A stretch of 64,000 nt of DNA from Cupriavidus taiwanensis (GTDB taxonomy: Bacteria; Pseudomonadota; Gammaproteobacteria; Burkholderiales; Burkholderiaceae), in assembly GCF_900250075.1 (NCBI RefSeq), contig NZ_LT977071.1:310001-374000 (forward strand). Reading direction: 5' to 3'. Position 1 is the first letter of the stretch. Each line of letters starts with the position of its first letter. The notes under the pieces were generated by a model that worked only from the letters and a program-made list of their open reading frames with translations, was not told the origin of the DNA and ran no database searches. Positions 34,105 to 42,971 of this stretch are shown piece by piece. Made by a program: the position numbers and the translations under genes.

Positions 34105-35160
34105 TTAGCGCGCCTTCAGTCTAGGCGCACCCAGGAGCCGGAGTCTTGTCACGCCGCCGTCGGGGTAGATATTCAGTCGGACATGGGTGACGAGCGTATC
34201 CCGATGCGCCGCGCCGAGCTCGACGGTGTTCTGGCATCCACCCTTCAGATCGCTGCGCCCCACCAGTTCCGGCCAGTACATCGCCTGGTTCAGGACAACT
34301 TCATCGGCAGCATGCTCAAGGCATGCGCCTTGCAACGAAAAGGCGGCTGGAAAGTTGCCCGTGTAGTAGGTCGTATCGACCAGGACGCGCTCCAGAGTCC
34401 CCGGCGCTGCCAACGCAATCACAGCCCAGTCATGACCCGGTTTCCTGAGACGCCTGGTTTCCCAGCCCTTGCCCCACTCCACTGAGGGACCGGGGGCAAT
34501 CATGGCCCGTACTGCGCCGAAGTGCGTATCGCTGCAGCCGACAATGCGGGCGCCGTTCTCCAGTGCCGCCAGATCGCGCTGGCCAGCGGAGCTGAACGAC
34601 TGCGGCAACTGGACCAGTCCGAAGACACGAAAGCGAGCCATCCCGCCGTCCGGAAAAATGTTCAGCCGAACATGCGTGAAGAGCCGGTTCGCGTTGATGG
34701 GAACCAGTTGCTGGCTGTCGCCTGCAAGCTCGGTAGCGGGCACTAGCTCGGTCCATTCGGCATCAGCGATATCCTCATCCGCCGAAACGGCGCAGGCTTG
34801 CACCGACGCGGCCAGCGGATAGTTGCCGGTATAGAAGCTGGTGTCGAAGCCTACCGCAGTGATCTGGCCTGGCCGGCCAAGTTTGATGACACACCATTCA
34901 TTGCCTGCCTTGCGTCGACGAGAAGTCTCCCACCCGTCTACCCAGCGCATTCCTTCGTCATCATGGTAGTAGTAGTTCGCCGCTTTCGGGTTAAGCATGC
35001 GCGATGCCGGCGCATACCACTCGTCAGACGCCGCTACGACTGTCGCGCCCAAACGCTCGTCCGCCAAGTCCACGTACGCCCGTTCACTGCGAAGAAACGC
35101 TTCCGAAGGTTCCGAACGCTGTCGAATCATGGTTCTGTCATTGCTGCCGCCTGCCATCAT
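34105..35160 (-). CDS. alc: Allantoicase
   Basis: This enzyme of about 351 residues hydrolyses allantoate to (S)-ureidoglycolate and urea. It consists of two homologous beta-sandwich halves, each with the family pattern WVDGWETSRRRKAGNEWCVIKLG...VGFDTSFYTGNYP...VRLNIFPDGGMARFRVFG and, in the second, GKGWETRRLRKPGHDWAVIALA...VDTTYYTGNFP...VRLNIYPDGGVTRLRLLG. Start at 35160 follows GGAGGC; the longer frame upstream overlaps the DUF3830 gene. It is the last gene of the long minus-strand operon running from the ABC solute-binding protein. Confidence 0.92.
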   Translation of the reverse strand: MMAGGSNDRTMIRQRSEPSEAFLRSERAYVDLADERLGATVVAASDEWYAPASRMLNPKAANYYYHDDEGMRWVDGWETSRRRKAGNEWCVIKLGRPGQITAVGFDTSFYTGNYPLAASVQACAVSADEDIADAEWTELVPATELAGDSQQLVPINANRLFTHVRLNIFPDGGMARFRVFGLVQLPQSFSSAGQRDLAALENGARIVGCSDTHFGAVRAMIAPGPSVEWGKGWETRRLRKPGHDWAVIALAAPGTLERVLVDTTYYTGNFPAAFSLQGACLEHAADEVVLNQAMYWPELVGRSDLKGGCQNTVELGAAHRDTLVTHVRLNIYPDGGVTRLRLLGAPRLKAR

Positions 35161-35245
35161 CTGCCTCCGTGGAAAGTCTGCAATACAGACTGGTTGAATC
35201 TGCCGCACCCCGCTCAGAGCTGGCATGCAGCGATACCTGACGGCG

Positions 35246-35671
35246 CTAGCGCCAGGGCGTAGAACAGCGCCGGTACGAAATGGAAAGGCTTCCTCGCTCA
35301 TGAATGAGTGTGCCGAGATCGGCAAGCCGCTCTTGCCCCGTCGTCACCGTAAGCACGTGGTGGCCAAACAGTTCGCCGCTGGGGCAGGCAAAGCGCGTGG
35401 GCCCGTAAGGAATCAAAAGCTCTCCGCCTTCACGATCATCCCCTGCGCAAAGCAGAATCTGGCCTGCTTCTGGCCGTGATATGCCACCCTGGCCGATATG
35501 CCTTGCGGTTCCGTTCAGCCTGGCAAAAACGGCATGGCCGCTCCAGCGCCCCTGCAGGAACTCCCAATGAGCCGGCAGCCTTTCCATCAGCCAGCCACAT
35601 GCTGCTGGCGAGATGTCCTGCTCAAGCCTTGCCAGAAATGAAAAGGGACCCGCCTTCAATTCGATTTCCAT
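35246..35671 (-). CDS. DUF3830 protein, cyclophilin-like fold, unknown role
   Basis: This protein of about 141 residues starts at MEIELKAGPFSFLARLEQD behind GGAGACAGT. Further pieces are LPYGPTRFACPSGELFGHHVLTVTTGQERLADLG (given here in parts: IPYGPTRFACPSG, HHVLTV, LADLGT). DUF3830 proteins are small beta-rich proteins resembling cyclophilins and are often found in clusters for cyclic amides and ureido compounds. The function is unknown. It sits between the MFS transporter and allantoicase genes in one operon, which suggests a role in allantoate or hydantoin-like metabolism. Confidence 0.65.
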   Translation of the reverse strand: MEIELKAGPFSFLARLEQDISPAACGWLMERLPAHWEFLQGRWSGHAVFARLNGTARHIGQGGISRPEAGQILLCAGDDREGGELLIPYGPTRFACPSGELFGHHVLTVTTGQERLADLGTLIHERGSLSISYRRCSTPWR

Positions 35672-35750
35672 ACTGTCTCCGGATTCGCGATACGCGATAA
35701 GCAAGCTTGCATGCAGAGGCACTGACCTGAACCCGACCAGTGGAAGAACA

Positions 35751-36953
35751 TCAACCGCGGAATCGCGTGGCACTCCCAATGGCACATGCGAACACGACGC
35801 AAAGGCAGGCTGAAATGGCTATCATGACGTTCGCCAGGCCCATCAGCCCGGCCACATATCCGACGAGCAAGCCGCCCACGGCAGCGCCGGCTCGGAACGT
35901 CATGACATGGAGCGCGACCACCCTTCCCTTGTGCGTCTCAACGGCCTGCATCTGAGCGAAGGCACTTGAGCAGATGTTCACAGCCGCCTGGCCGAGGGCA
36001 AAAATGCCGATGGCGAAATAACCGCCCAGCTCCGAGGACGACAGCGAAAGCATTGCCGTGCCAGAGGCAAGGAAGACAAGCGAAGCCACCAGAACCTTCA
36101 GCAACGCCGGAGCATGACTGACAAGTGATAGCAAGAGGCCCGCCGCAATAGCAAGAACGCCGAACAATGCGTTGATATTGCCGAGCACCCTTGCATCCTG
36201 TCGCAGAATACTGTCGACGATTGCTGGCAGCATGTCGATAACGGGACGACCGAGCATCGCGTAGGCGAGGTAGACCAGGAAAACCAAACGCATGGACGGG
36301 TCGTCAAGGACCACGGTGAACGCGCCCTTCAGCGTAACGATGAGAGATTCCCGCCGCAACGGCGCCATCGGCACCGTCCCCGCGCCCTTGCGGAAGAACG
36401 CTCGCACAAACATGGCATCCGCAAGTGCGGCGACGCCACTCAACGCAAACGCAAAATAGGAGAGATCGTTCGTTATCAAATATGCCGCGCCAAGCGGGCC
36501 AACCGATCGCGCGATATTCATCGACACGGAGTTCACCGATACAGCACTGGCGATTTCGCCCTTCTTCACGAGCCTGGTGAGCAGTACCTGGCGGGCTGGT
36601 TGCGAAAAGCTCCCGCATATCCCCACGAGCAGCGCGCACCCAATCAACCCAAGGGTCGTCAGGTTTCCAGTGAAAGCAAGCGCTGCCATGCCCAGGGACG
36701 TCAGACCACAGATCGCGTCAGAAATGACGACAACCTGCATCACCTTGCCCCGATCGGCCAGTATTCCCGCGAGCGGGGATATGACGAACGACGGCGCGAA
36801 CTGAACGAAGACCAGAAAGCCGAGCAGCACTTCCGAATGGGTCTGCTCCCAAGCGAACCATCCCACGACCACCTGTTGGACCCATGTCCCAATCTGCGCC
36901 CAGGTATGAACCAGGTAATAAGCAGCGACCCGCGGCTGGCGAAGAACTCTCAT
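35751..36953 (-). CDS. MFS transporter, EntS/DUF894-like
   Basis: This permease of about 400 residues has twelve predicted helices, starting MRVLRQPRVAAYYLVHTWAQIGTWVQQVVVGWFAWE. The loop-2/3 motif is PLAGILADRGK and loop SQPARQVLLTRLV follows, as in EntS-like exporters. The start overlaps the stop of the ABC ATPase gene as ATGA, indicating translational coupling, so an extended start upstream is rejected. It may export a by-product such as urea derivatives or import an island substrate. Direction is unknown. Confidence 0.8.
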   Translation of the reverse strand: MRVLRQPRVAAYYLVHTWAQIGTWVQQVVVGWFAWEQTHSEVLLGFLVFVQFAPSFVISPLAGILADRGKVMQVVVISDAICGLTSLGMAALAFTGNLTTLGLIGCALLVGICGSFSQPARQVLLTRLVKKGEIASAVSVNSVSMNIARSVGPLGAAYLITNDLSYFAFALSGVAALADAMFVRAFFRKGAGTVPMAPLRRESLIVTLKGAFTVVLDDPSMRLVFLVYLAYAMLGRPVIDMLPAIVDSILRQDARVLGNINALFGVLAIAAGLLLSLVSHAPALLKVLVASLVFLASGTAMLSLSSSELGGYFAIGIFALGQAAVNICSSAFAQMQAVETHKGRVVALHVMTFRAGAAVGGLLVGYVAGLMGLANVMIAISACLCVVFACAIGSATRFRG

Positions 36954-39004
36954 GCTCGCATGGCCATGGGCTCCGTCTTCATGCCATTGCGTGAACCGAT
37001 CTCCCTCTTCGCCGTGGCACCGGTCTCCACCAGCGAGTTCGCAACATGGCACCGGACGGAACGCCCGCCGTCATACTCGCTCAACACCGGTCGTTCACTG
37101 CAAACGTCCGACCGGTATGGGCACCGGGAGGAGAAGCAGCAGCCTTGCGGCCTTTGCATTGGGTTCGCGACGCCCGGCAAGATCCGATTCGATTCATCCT
37201 GTTTCCGTCGCTCCAGGGTCGGCGTGCTTGCGAGCAGCGCTTTGGTATACGGGTGGACCGGATTCCTCAGGATCTGCTCAGCGAGACCGTATTCGACGAC
37301 CTCGCCCAGGTACATCACCGCAATCTCGTCTGCCATGTGACCCACAACAGCGAGATCATGGCTGATGAACACCAGCGTCAGCAAAAACTCTTTTCGGAGT
37401 TGCAGCAAAAGGTTCAGGATCTGCGCTTGAACCGAGACATCCAGGGCCGATGTCGGCTCGTCGCAGACAATCAGAGCCGGGTTGGTTGCGAGGGCACGTG
37501 CGATTGCCACGCGTTGGCGCTGGCCGCCGGAAAGCTGACCGGGTGAAGCATGGTGTAGCCGTGTTGGCAGACCGACTTTCTCGAGCAAGCTGGCCACATG
37601 CGCGTCACGCTGCGCTGCGGGCATCGCCGCAGACAGGTCAAGCGGCCGTCTTACAATCTCGCTCACCCTGCGACTCGGATTGAGCGATGAGTACGGGTCC
37701 TGAAATACGGTCTGCACAAGCGCCGCCCGCTGCGCCGGTTCATACGCTCCAATATCACGTCCATCGAGAAACACCTCGCCTGAAACCGGCTGTTCCAATC
37801 CAAGAAGCATTCGAGCAAGCGTGGACTTGCCGCATCCCGACTCTCCCACGATGGCCAGTGTCCGGCCCTTCTTGAGACGCAAGGACACGTCAACCACCGC
37901 CTTGAGCGGAAGACGCGGCTTGAACAGGCCACCGCGGACCGAGTACGTCATGGAGACGCCTTTCGCCTCCAGCAGGGCATCTCCCGCGGGCCGTCTAAGC
38001 ATAGCCTTGGGTGTTTCAACCACTTCCGGCTGCGGCGCAATGACAAGATGACAGGCGCCAGCATGCTTCTCGTCGTAGGCGCGGAACTTTGGCGCTTCGA
38101 GGGCGCATCTGGCAAACGCGTACTTGCACCGCCGCTCGAAAACACAGCTCCCTGGCTGCGAATAGAAAGACTGGACGGTGCCGGGCAGCGTAGGAAGCAG
38201 GGTGCCAGCCTCATGCTTCCCCAAGTCCGGAATCGATTGCAGCAGGCCCTGCGTATAGGGATGCCGCGAAGCGCCGAAGAGTGTGCTTGTCGGTGCGGAC
38301 TCTACAATCTCTCCGGCGTACATGACCGCGACATTGTCGGCGACGGATGCGACCGCCCCCAAATTATGGGAGATCAGCAGCAATCCCATGCCGAGCTCCC
38401 GGCGCAGGTCATCCAGCAAGTCCAGAATCTGCTTCTGGACCGTGACATCAAGCGCCGTGGTGGGCTCGTCGGCAATGAGCAGCTGCGGGCGATTCATCAG
38501 CGCCATGGCGATCATGATGCGCTGGCGCTGCCCCCCGGAGAACTCGTGCGGAAACGACGTCATGCGCTTAGCCGGCGAGGCAATGCCGACCCTTTCCAGA
38601 AGCTCGATCGCGCGCCTGTGGGCCTGGTCGCTGGTCACCGCCTGATGGCACCGCATTGTCTCCGTCAACTGCCGGCCGATGCTATAGACGGGGTTCAACG
38701 CTGTCATTGGCTCCTGGAAGATGTAACCCACTTGAGTCCCTCGCACCATGCTCGCCAGGTCGCACTCGGACATGCTGGTCAGGTCGAGGCCATTGACGCG
38801 CAGCGTGTCGGCCGAGCACTGTGCGCGCCGTGGCAGCAGTCGCGGGATCGAAAGTGCGGTGAGGGACTTGCCGGAACCTGACTCACCGACTACCCCGAGG
38901 CATTCTCCCTTGTCGATTTTGAAGTTAACGTTACGAACAGCATGCAGTGTGAGACCGTTCTCAAGCGGCAGCTTGATGCTGAGGTTCTTTACTTCAAGGA
39001 GCAT
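36950..39004 (-). CDS. ABC transporter ATPase, fused DppD-DppF type
   Basis: This protein of about 684 residues has two full nucleotide-binding domains. The first has Walker A GESGSGKS, signature FSGGQRQRI and Walker B LLIADEPTTALD. The second has GESGCGKS, LSGGQRQRV and LIVCDEPTSALD. Each is followed by the oligopeptide-transporter C-terminal Cys region (CVFERRCKYAFARC; CCFSSRCPYRSDVC). Start MLLEVKNLSIKLPLENG at 39004 is five bases from the permease stop. The fused form powers the DppB/DppC permeases encoded upstream. The substrate is inferred to be allantoate or another ureido compound, from the operon's allantoicase. Confidence 0.9.
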   Translation of the reverse strand: MLLEVKNLSIKLPLENGLTLHAVRNVNFKIDKGECLGVVGESGSGKSLTALSIPRLLPRRAQCSADTLRVNGLDLTSMSECDLASMVRGTQVGYIFQEPMTALNPVYSIGRQLTETMRCHQAVTSDQAHRRAIELLERVGIASPAKRMTSFPHEFSGGQRQRIMIAMALMNRPQLLIADEPTTALDVTVQKQILDLLDDLRRELGMGLLLISHNLGAVASVADNVAVMYAGEIVESAPTSTLFGASRHPYTQGLLQSIPDLGKHEAGTLLPTLPGTVQSFYSQPGSCVFERRCKYAFARCALEAPKFRAYDEKHAGACHLVIAPQPEVVETPKAMLRRPAGDALLEAKGVSMTYSVRGGLFKPRLPLKAVVDVSLRLKKGRTLAIVGESGCGKSTLARMLLGLEQPVSGEVFLDGRDIGAYEPAQRAALVQTVFQDPYSSLNPSRRVSEIVRRPLDLSAAMPAAQRDAHVASLLEKVGLPTRLHHASPGQLSGGQRQRVAIARALATNPALIVCDEPTSALDVSVQAQILNLLLQLRKEFLLTLVFISHDLAVVGHMADEIAVMYLGEVVEYGLAEQILRNPVHPYTKALLASTPTLERRKQDESNRILPGVANPMQRPQGCCFSSRCPYRSDVCSERPVLSEYDGGRSVRCHVANSLVETGATAKREIGSRNGMKTEPMAMRA

Positions 39005-39009
39005 GGTGT

Positions 39010-39912
39010 TCAATCCCGAGTCTGTGGCTGGATAACATCGCGCAAGCCGTCGCCGAGCAGGTTCACGCCTATCACGAGAAGGAAGAGAGATACGCCTGGC
39101 AGCAAGACAATCCATGGGTTAAGGAACATCACAGCCTTGCCTTCCGAAATCATCAGCCCCCAGGAAGGGATGGGCGAGGGCACACCGACGCCGAGGAACG
39201 AGAGTGATGCTTCGGCCAGGATTGAAACCGCCACCTCCGCGGTAAATACGACCAGCAGCGAGCCAGCCAGGTTAGGCAAGATGTCCCAGACGATGATCTG
39301 GCGCGCGCTGGCGCCGGCCAGCTTCGACGCCTTGACATAGTCCAGTTCCCGAATCCGCTGCGCTGCGCTACGTGTTACGACCAAGTAGAGCGTCCAGTGC
39401 ATCAGCCCGATGACACAAACGACAGTCGTAAGCGACGGCTGGATGAAATAAATCAGGGTCATTGCCAGCAGCAAGCTGGGTAGCGCAAGCTTGCATGTCA
39501 GCCCAAACATGACGGCGTGATCAACCAGGCGACCGAAGTATCCGGCAATCGAACCCAACGTGATGCCGATCACGGCGCCGATGGATGCCGCGCAGAAGCC
39601 AATGGTGAGCGACACCCTCGCCCCCTCGAGAAGACGTGCCAGAACGTCCCTACCCAACTGGTCCGTGCCGAGCGGATGTTGGAGCGCGCCCCTGGCATCC
39701 CACGCCGGCGGGCGTAGGCGCATCATCAGGTCCTGCGCATAGGGGTCCGTCGTCCAGACGAGCGGCCCGAAAAGCGCAACCATGATGTAGGCAAGTACAA
39801 CGCCACCACCGATGCGCACGCTTCGGTTATGAAAGATTCGTGTTGGCAGGCTCTCGCGATTCTCTGGATTCGCTGGAGCCTTCGCTGCCGTAGTCAGAGA
39901 GATTTCGGTCAT
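39010..39912 (-). CDS. ABC transporter permease, DppC type
   Basis: This permease of about 300 residues starts at MTEISLTT at 39912, one base after the dppB-like stop (TGA-G-ATG). It has the N-terminal OppC extension (NPENRESLPTRIFHNRSVRIGG), six helices, LGTDQLGRDVLARLLEGARVSL and the EAA loop (DYVKASKLAGASARQIIVWDILPNLAGS) that contacts the ATPase. It pairs with the DppB-type permease. The tight spacing shows a single operon. Confidence 0.9.
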   Translation of the reverse strand: MTEISLTTAAKAPANPENRESLPTRIFHNRSVRIGGGVVLAYIMVALFGPLVWTTDPYAQDLMMRLRPPAWDARGALQHPLGTDQLGRDVLARLLEGARVSLTIGFCAASIGAVIGITLGSIAGYFGRLVDHAVMFGLTCKLALPSLLLAMTLIYFIQPSLTTVVCVIGLMHWTLYLVVTRSAAQRIRELDYVKASKLAGASARQIIVWDILPNLAGSLLVVFTAEVAVSILAEASLSFLGVGVPSPIPSWGLMISEGKAVMFLNPWIVLLPGVSLFLLVIGVNLLGDGLRDVIQPQTRD

Positions 39913-39913
39913 C

Positions 39914-40831
39914 TCATGCGAGCCTAATTCGTGGGTCAAGCCAGGCGTTGAGGACGTCTGAGAGAAAGGTCATCAGCACGAACATCACCGCAAAGACAAG
40001 CACCAGCATCTGTAATGTGGGGATGTCGCCGGTGAGCACCGAGTTCAGCGCCAACCGGCCCAATCCATTCATGGCGAAAACGACCTCGGTAACGACCGAC
40101 CCGCCCAGCTTGTTTCCGAGTTCGATGGCCAGCACGCTCACTACCGGCAGGATCGCATTACGCAATGCGTGGCGACGCAGGAGGCTCCAGCCGAAGAACC
40201 CTTTTGCTCTTGCGGTCCGGATAAAGTCGGCCGAAAGCACTTCCATCAGCCCCGACCTGGTCAGCCGCATGACATTCGGCACCGCACCTTTACCGAGAAT
40301 CACCGCCGGCATGATGTAGCTCTGCCACGAGTCGTCGCCGGATACCGGAAGCAATCCGAGGTGAACGGCAAAGAACAGGATGAACAGCAGTCCTACCCAG
40401 AAATTTGGGGCGGCCTGGATCGCGGCTGCGACTGAAAGCGCGGTGCGGTCAATCCAGCTGCCTGGCCGCAGCGCAGCAGCGATTCCGAGAGGCAGGCCAA
40501 TCAGGAGGGTGACCAGCATTCCGCTCAGCGCCAGCCGGATGGTGACCGGTGCATGCTCTAGGATGATTTCCATGACCGGCTGCTTCATCACGTAGCTGAC
40601 GCCCAGGTCACCTTTCAGCAGCCCGCCCACCCATGTCACATACCGCTCCGACGCCGGTCTGTCCAACCCGAGGTCTGAGCGAACTTGCGCGATCAGGGCC
40701 GGATCATCGGTATCCCCCACAATGGCCGCCGCCGGGTCCACGGCAAAGTTGAGCAGCGCAAAGGTGACAATGGACGCCGTCAGGGCCACGGCGATTGCCA
40801 ATAGGATCTTCTGGGTGACGAATCTAATCAC
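39914..40831 (-). CDS. ABC transporter permease, DppB type
   Basis: This 305-residue permease of the oligopeptide/dipeptide class begins MIRFVTQKILLAIAVALTASIVTFALL. It has the LGLDRPASERYVTWVGGLLKGDLGVSY loop and the EAA-type loop (DFIRTARAKGFFGWSLLRRHALRNAILPVVS). It forms the channel with the DppC-type protein. The gene lies 22 bases after the solute-binding protein gene on the same strand. Confidence 0.9.
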   Translation of the reverse strand: MIRFVTQKILLAIAVALTASIVTFALLNFAVDPAAAIVGDTDDPALIAQVRSDLGLDRPASERYVTWVGGLLKGDLGVSYVMKQPVMEIILEHAPVTIRLALSGMLVTLLIGLPLGIAAALRPGSWIDRTALSVAAAIQAAPNFWVGLLFILFFAVHLGLLPVSGDDSWQSYIMPAVILGKGAVPNVMRLTRSGLMEVLSADFIRTARAKGFFGWSLLRRHALRNAILPVVSVLAIELGNKLGGSVVTEVVFAMNGLGRLALNSVLTGDIPTLQMLVLVFAVMFVLMTFLSDVLNAWLDPRIRLA

Positions 40832-40852
40832 GATGTCGTTTTCCTAGTTCGT

Positions 40853-42412
40853 TCACTTCGCAGCCTTCCACTTGGCCAGATAGAGACGTGGCATGCCATC
40901 GGCGGCCTGAGGGAAGTTCAGATCCGGCGCCAGAACGAAGTTCTGGGTAAATTCAAAGAGAGGCACCCAGTACGCCTGGTCCTGAATGCGGCTCACCGCC
41001 TCCCGCCCGAGCGCCTTACGCGCGGGGACATCCGTGGTGGATAGGAACTGTTCGAGAGTCGAGTACAGTCGTTGGTCGTGATGGAAGTCACTGGGCGAAC
41101 CCTTGCCGAACAAATTGGGCAAGAGCGCCCCGGCGTCCGCGACGCCCAAGGAGCCGTTGTTCTCGAAGTACGCTGAGATCTGGTTTTCGTCGCGCGCCTT
41201 GACCACAGCGGGAGACTTTGCAACGCGCAGATTGGCATTGATTCCAGCCCTTCGCCACATAGCGACGACGGCTTCCAGCGTTTCCTTCTCACGCGATGCC
41301 CAGAGATCGAACTGGACGCCATTCGGATAGCCTGCCTCGGCGAGAAGTTGCTTAGCCTTTTCGATGTTGTAGTTGTACTTGGTGACATCCTGGGCGCAGC
41401 CAAATTGTATCGGCAGGCATGGGGTATAGGCGGGCGCTGAACGTCCGCGAATGAGTTGCTTGGTGAGCGCATCCCGATCCACTGCGTAGTTGAGAGCCTG
41501 CCGTACCTTCAGCTTGGTAAAAGGATTGTCCTTTCCAGTGCGCCCTGCCGCGTCCATCACGATGAACCCGATGCGCATGGACGGCGATGCCACAAAGACG
41601 GCTTGCTTCGTACTTGCCACCTCATCGGCAATGTCCGTGGGAATGTTGTATGTCCAATGAACACCACCGGAAATCACCTCGGCTACCTGGGTTGCATAGT
41701 CTGGAATCACCTTGATGCGGATGCGAGGGATTTCCGGCGTGCCTTTAGGGGAGTCCTTCCGATAACCGGCAAATCTTTCCAGCACAATCTCCCGGCCTGG
41801 CAGGAACGACATGACCTTATAGGGCCCAGTCCCTACCATTTTTCGGGACTGCGCCTCGACATCCAGGCCGCTCGGCGTCCCCGCCTTGTCATAAGTGCCC
41901 TTCTTGACAACACGACCTGTTGTTGCGAGGAAATGCAGCACCAAGGGATTGGCACCCTTCATGCGGAACACCACCGTACCAGGCGCTTCACCCTTCTCGA
42001 CTTTCGCAAGCCACCGCGTAAACTGATCCCCTTTCTTCGCGGTGCTTTTCGGATTGATGATGGACTGGAACGTATAAACCACGTCGTCCGCTGTCACCTT
42101 GCTTCCGTCATGGAACTGGACGTCCTCCCGCAAGGTGACTTCCAGAACGGTCGGCTCGAGATATCGGTAGCTCTTTGCCAGCAAGGGAGTCGGCTGCTGC
42201 GTCGCTGGATCGATGTAGAAGAGAGAATCATCAATCAAGAGACTGAGGATTTCGTTCTCTCGGGACGTGGCGTTGAAGTTGTCCAGTACGAGTATTTCTC
42301 TTGCGACCGCAGCCACGAGCGTTCCGTCTGCGGGCTTTGCCTCCACCGCAATTGGCGAGATGCAACCGCAAAGGATGGAGAGGGCGACCAAATTCCTGCG
42401 AATTCGTTTCAT
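40853..42412 (-). CDS. ABC transporter solute-binding protein, family 5 (DppA/OppA type)
   Basis: This periplasmic binding protein of about 519 residues starts at MKRIRRNLVALSILCGCISPIAVEAKP, which gives a clean signal peptide; the upstream in-frame extension would cross the operator. SBP_bac_5 features include VTLREDVQFHDGSKVTADDVVYTF, GTGPYKVMSFLPGREIVLER and LKVRQALNYAVDRDALTK. It is the first gene of an operon for ABC transport, MFS transport, DUF3830 and allantoicase. The operator at 42458 lies 46 bases upstream. Ligand inferred as allantoate-like; a peptide ligand is also possible. Confidence 0.88.
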   Translation of the reverse strand: MKRIRRNLVALSILCGCISPIAVEAKPADGTLVAAVAREILVLDNFNATSRENEILSLLIDDSLFYIDPATQQPTPLLAKSYRYLEPTVLEVTLREDVQFHDGSKVTADDVVYTFQSIINPKSTAKKGDQFTRWLAKVEKGEAPGTVVFRMKGANPLVLHFLATTGRVVKKGTYDKAGTPSGLDVEAQSRKMVGTGPYKVMSFLPGREIVLERFAGYRKDSPKGTPEIPRIRIKVIPDYATQVAEVISGGVHWTYNIPTDIADEVASTKQAVFVASPSMRIGFIVMDAAGRTGKDNPFTKLKVRQALNYAVDRDALTKQLIRGRSAPAYTPCLPIQFGCAQDVTKYNYNIEKAKQLLAEAGYPNGVQFDLWASREKETLEAVVAMWRRAGINANLRVAKSPAVVKARDENQISAYFENNGSLGVADAGALLPNLFGKGSPSDFHHDQRLYSTLEQFLSTTDVPARKALGREAVSRIQDQAYWVPLFEFTQNFVLAPDLNFPQAADGMPRLYLAKWKAAK

Positions 42413-42457
42413 GCTCTGTTGTCCCGTGAATGCTGGTGAAGAATCATACCGGCCATA

Positions 42458-42470
42458 CTGGTATGACCAG
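42458..42470. promoter_or_regulatory. FadR-type operator, site C (ABC-allantoicase operon)
   Basis: CTGGT-ATG-ACCAG palindrome. The surrounding GGCCATACTGGTATGACCAG is identical to site A. A second nested repeat (TCATACC at 42444, GGTATGA at 42460) overlaps it. It lies immediately upstream of the solute-binding-protein gene, at a place expected to overlap the promoter. Confidence 0.8.
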
Positions 42471-42789
42471 ATGGGGAAACTATAGTCCGTCGCTTTGAAT
42501 ACTGTCAAAGCAGGGTTTTCCCGCCCTCAGCCTATCAAGGCGGCCTCTTAGTGGACGGACGGTCTAGCTCGGCACATGACCCCACTACAAATTGCGGATG
42601 CCGACTGCAAGTTGCGGAAAACAACATCATCACTGCGGAGGCAGGTCCGAACATCCTGAGGACTCTGACTCAGTCTCCTGCATCAAGCACGCTATGGAGG
42701 CCAGATGCACACAATGGCGCGACTATGGAGACCCCTTGGCGACAAGGCGGCAGCCTATTTGCGCATAATGCACAAAGGTCAAAAATCGA

Positions 42790-42814
42790 AAGGGCAACCC
42801 TAGGGGTTGCCCTT
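42790..42814 (-). terminator. Terminator of acnB
   Basis: AAGGGCAACC and GGTTGCCCTT pair around a 5-base loop; on the minus strand TTTCGATTTTTG follows. It lies about 160 bases past the acnB stop. The rest of the 42413-42971 gap holds operator C and no recognisable gene on either strand. Confidence 0.7.
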
Positions 42815-42971
42815 GGCAAAACGCTCGAGTCTGGCTACGCATTAGTAGGAGCCAATGCCACGCCCGTTGCGGTTTCCCGGCAATCGGAGGGCGGCCATTG
42901 GCGTTAGCTACACATATTGGGGCTCTGTAATGCTTAGAGCCACCTCCTCATGCCAGCTCGCCTACGGCAAC

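Noticed and set aside
26000..42900. The catabolic island as an integrative element
   Set aside because: No integrase, relaxase, tRNA or flanking direct repeats were found, so only compositional and functional distinctness can be claimed.
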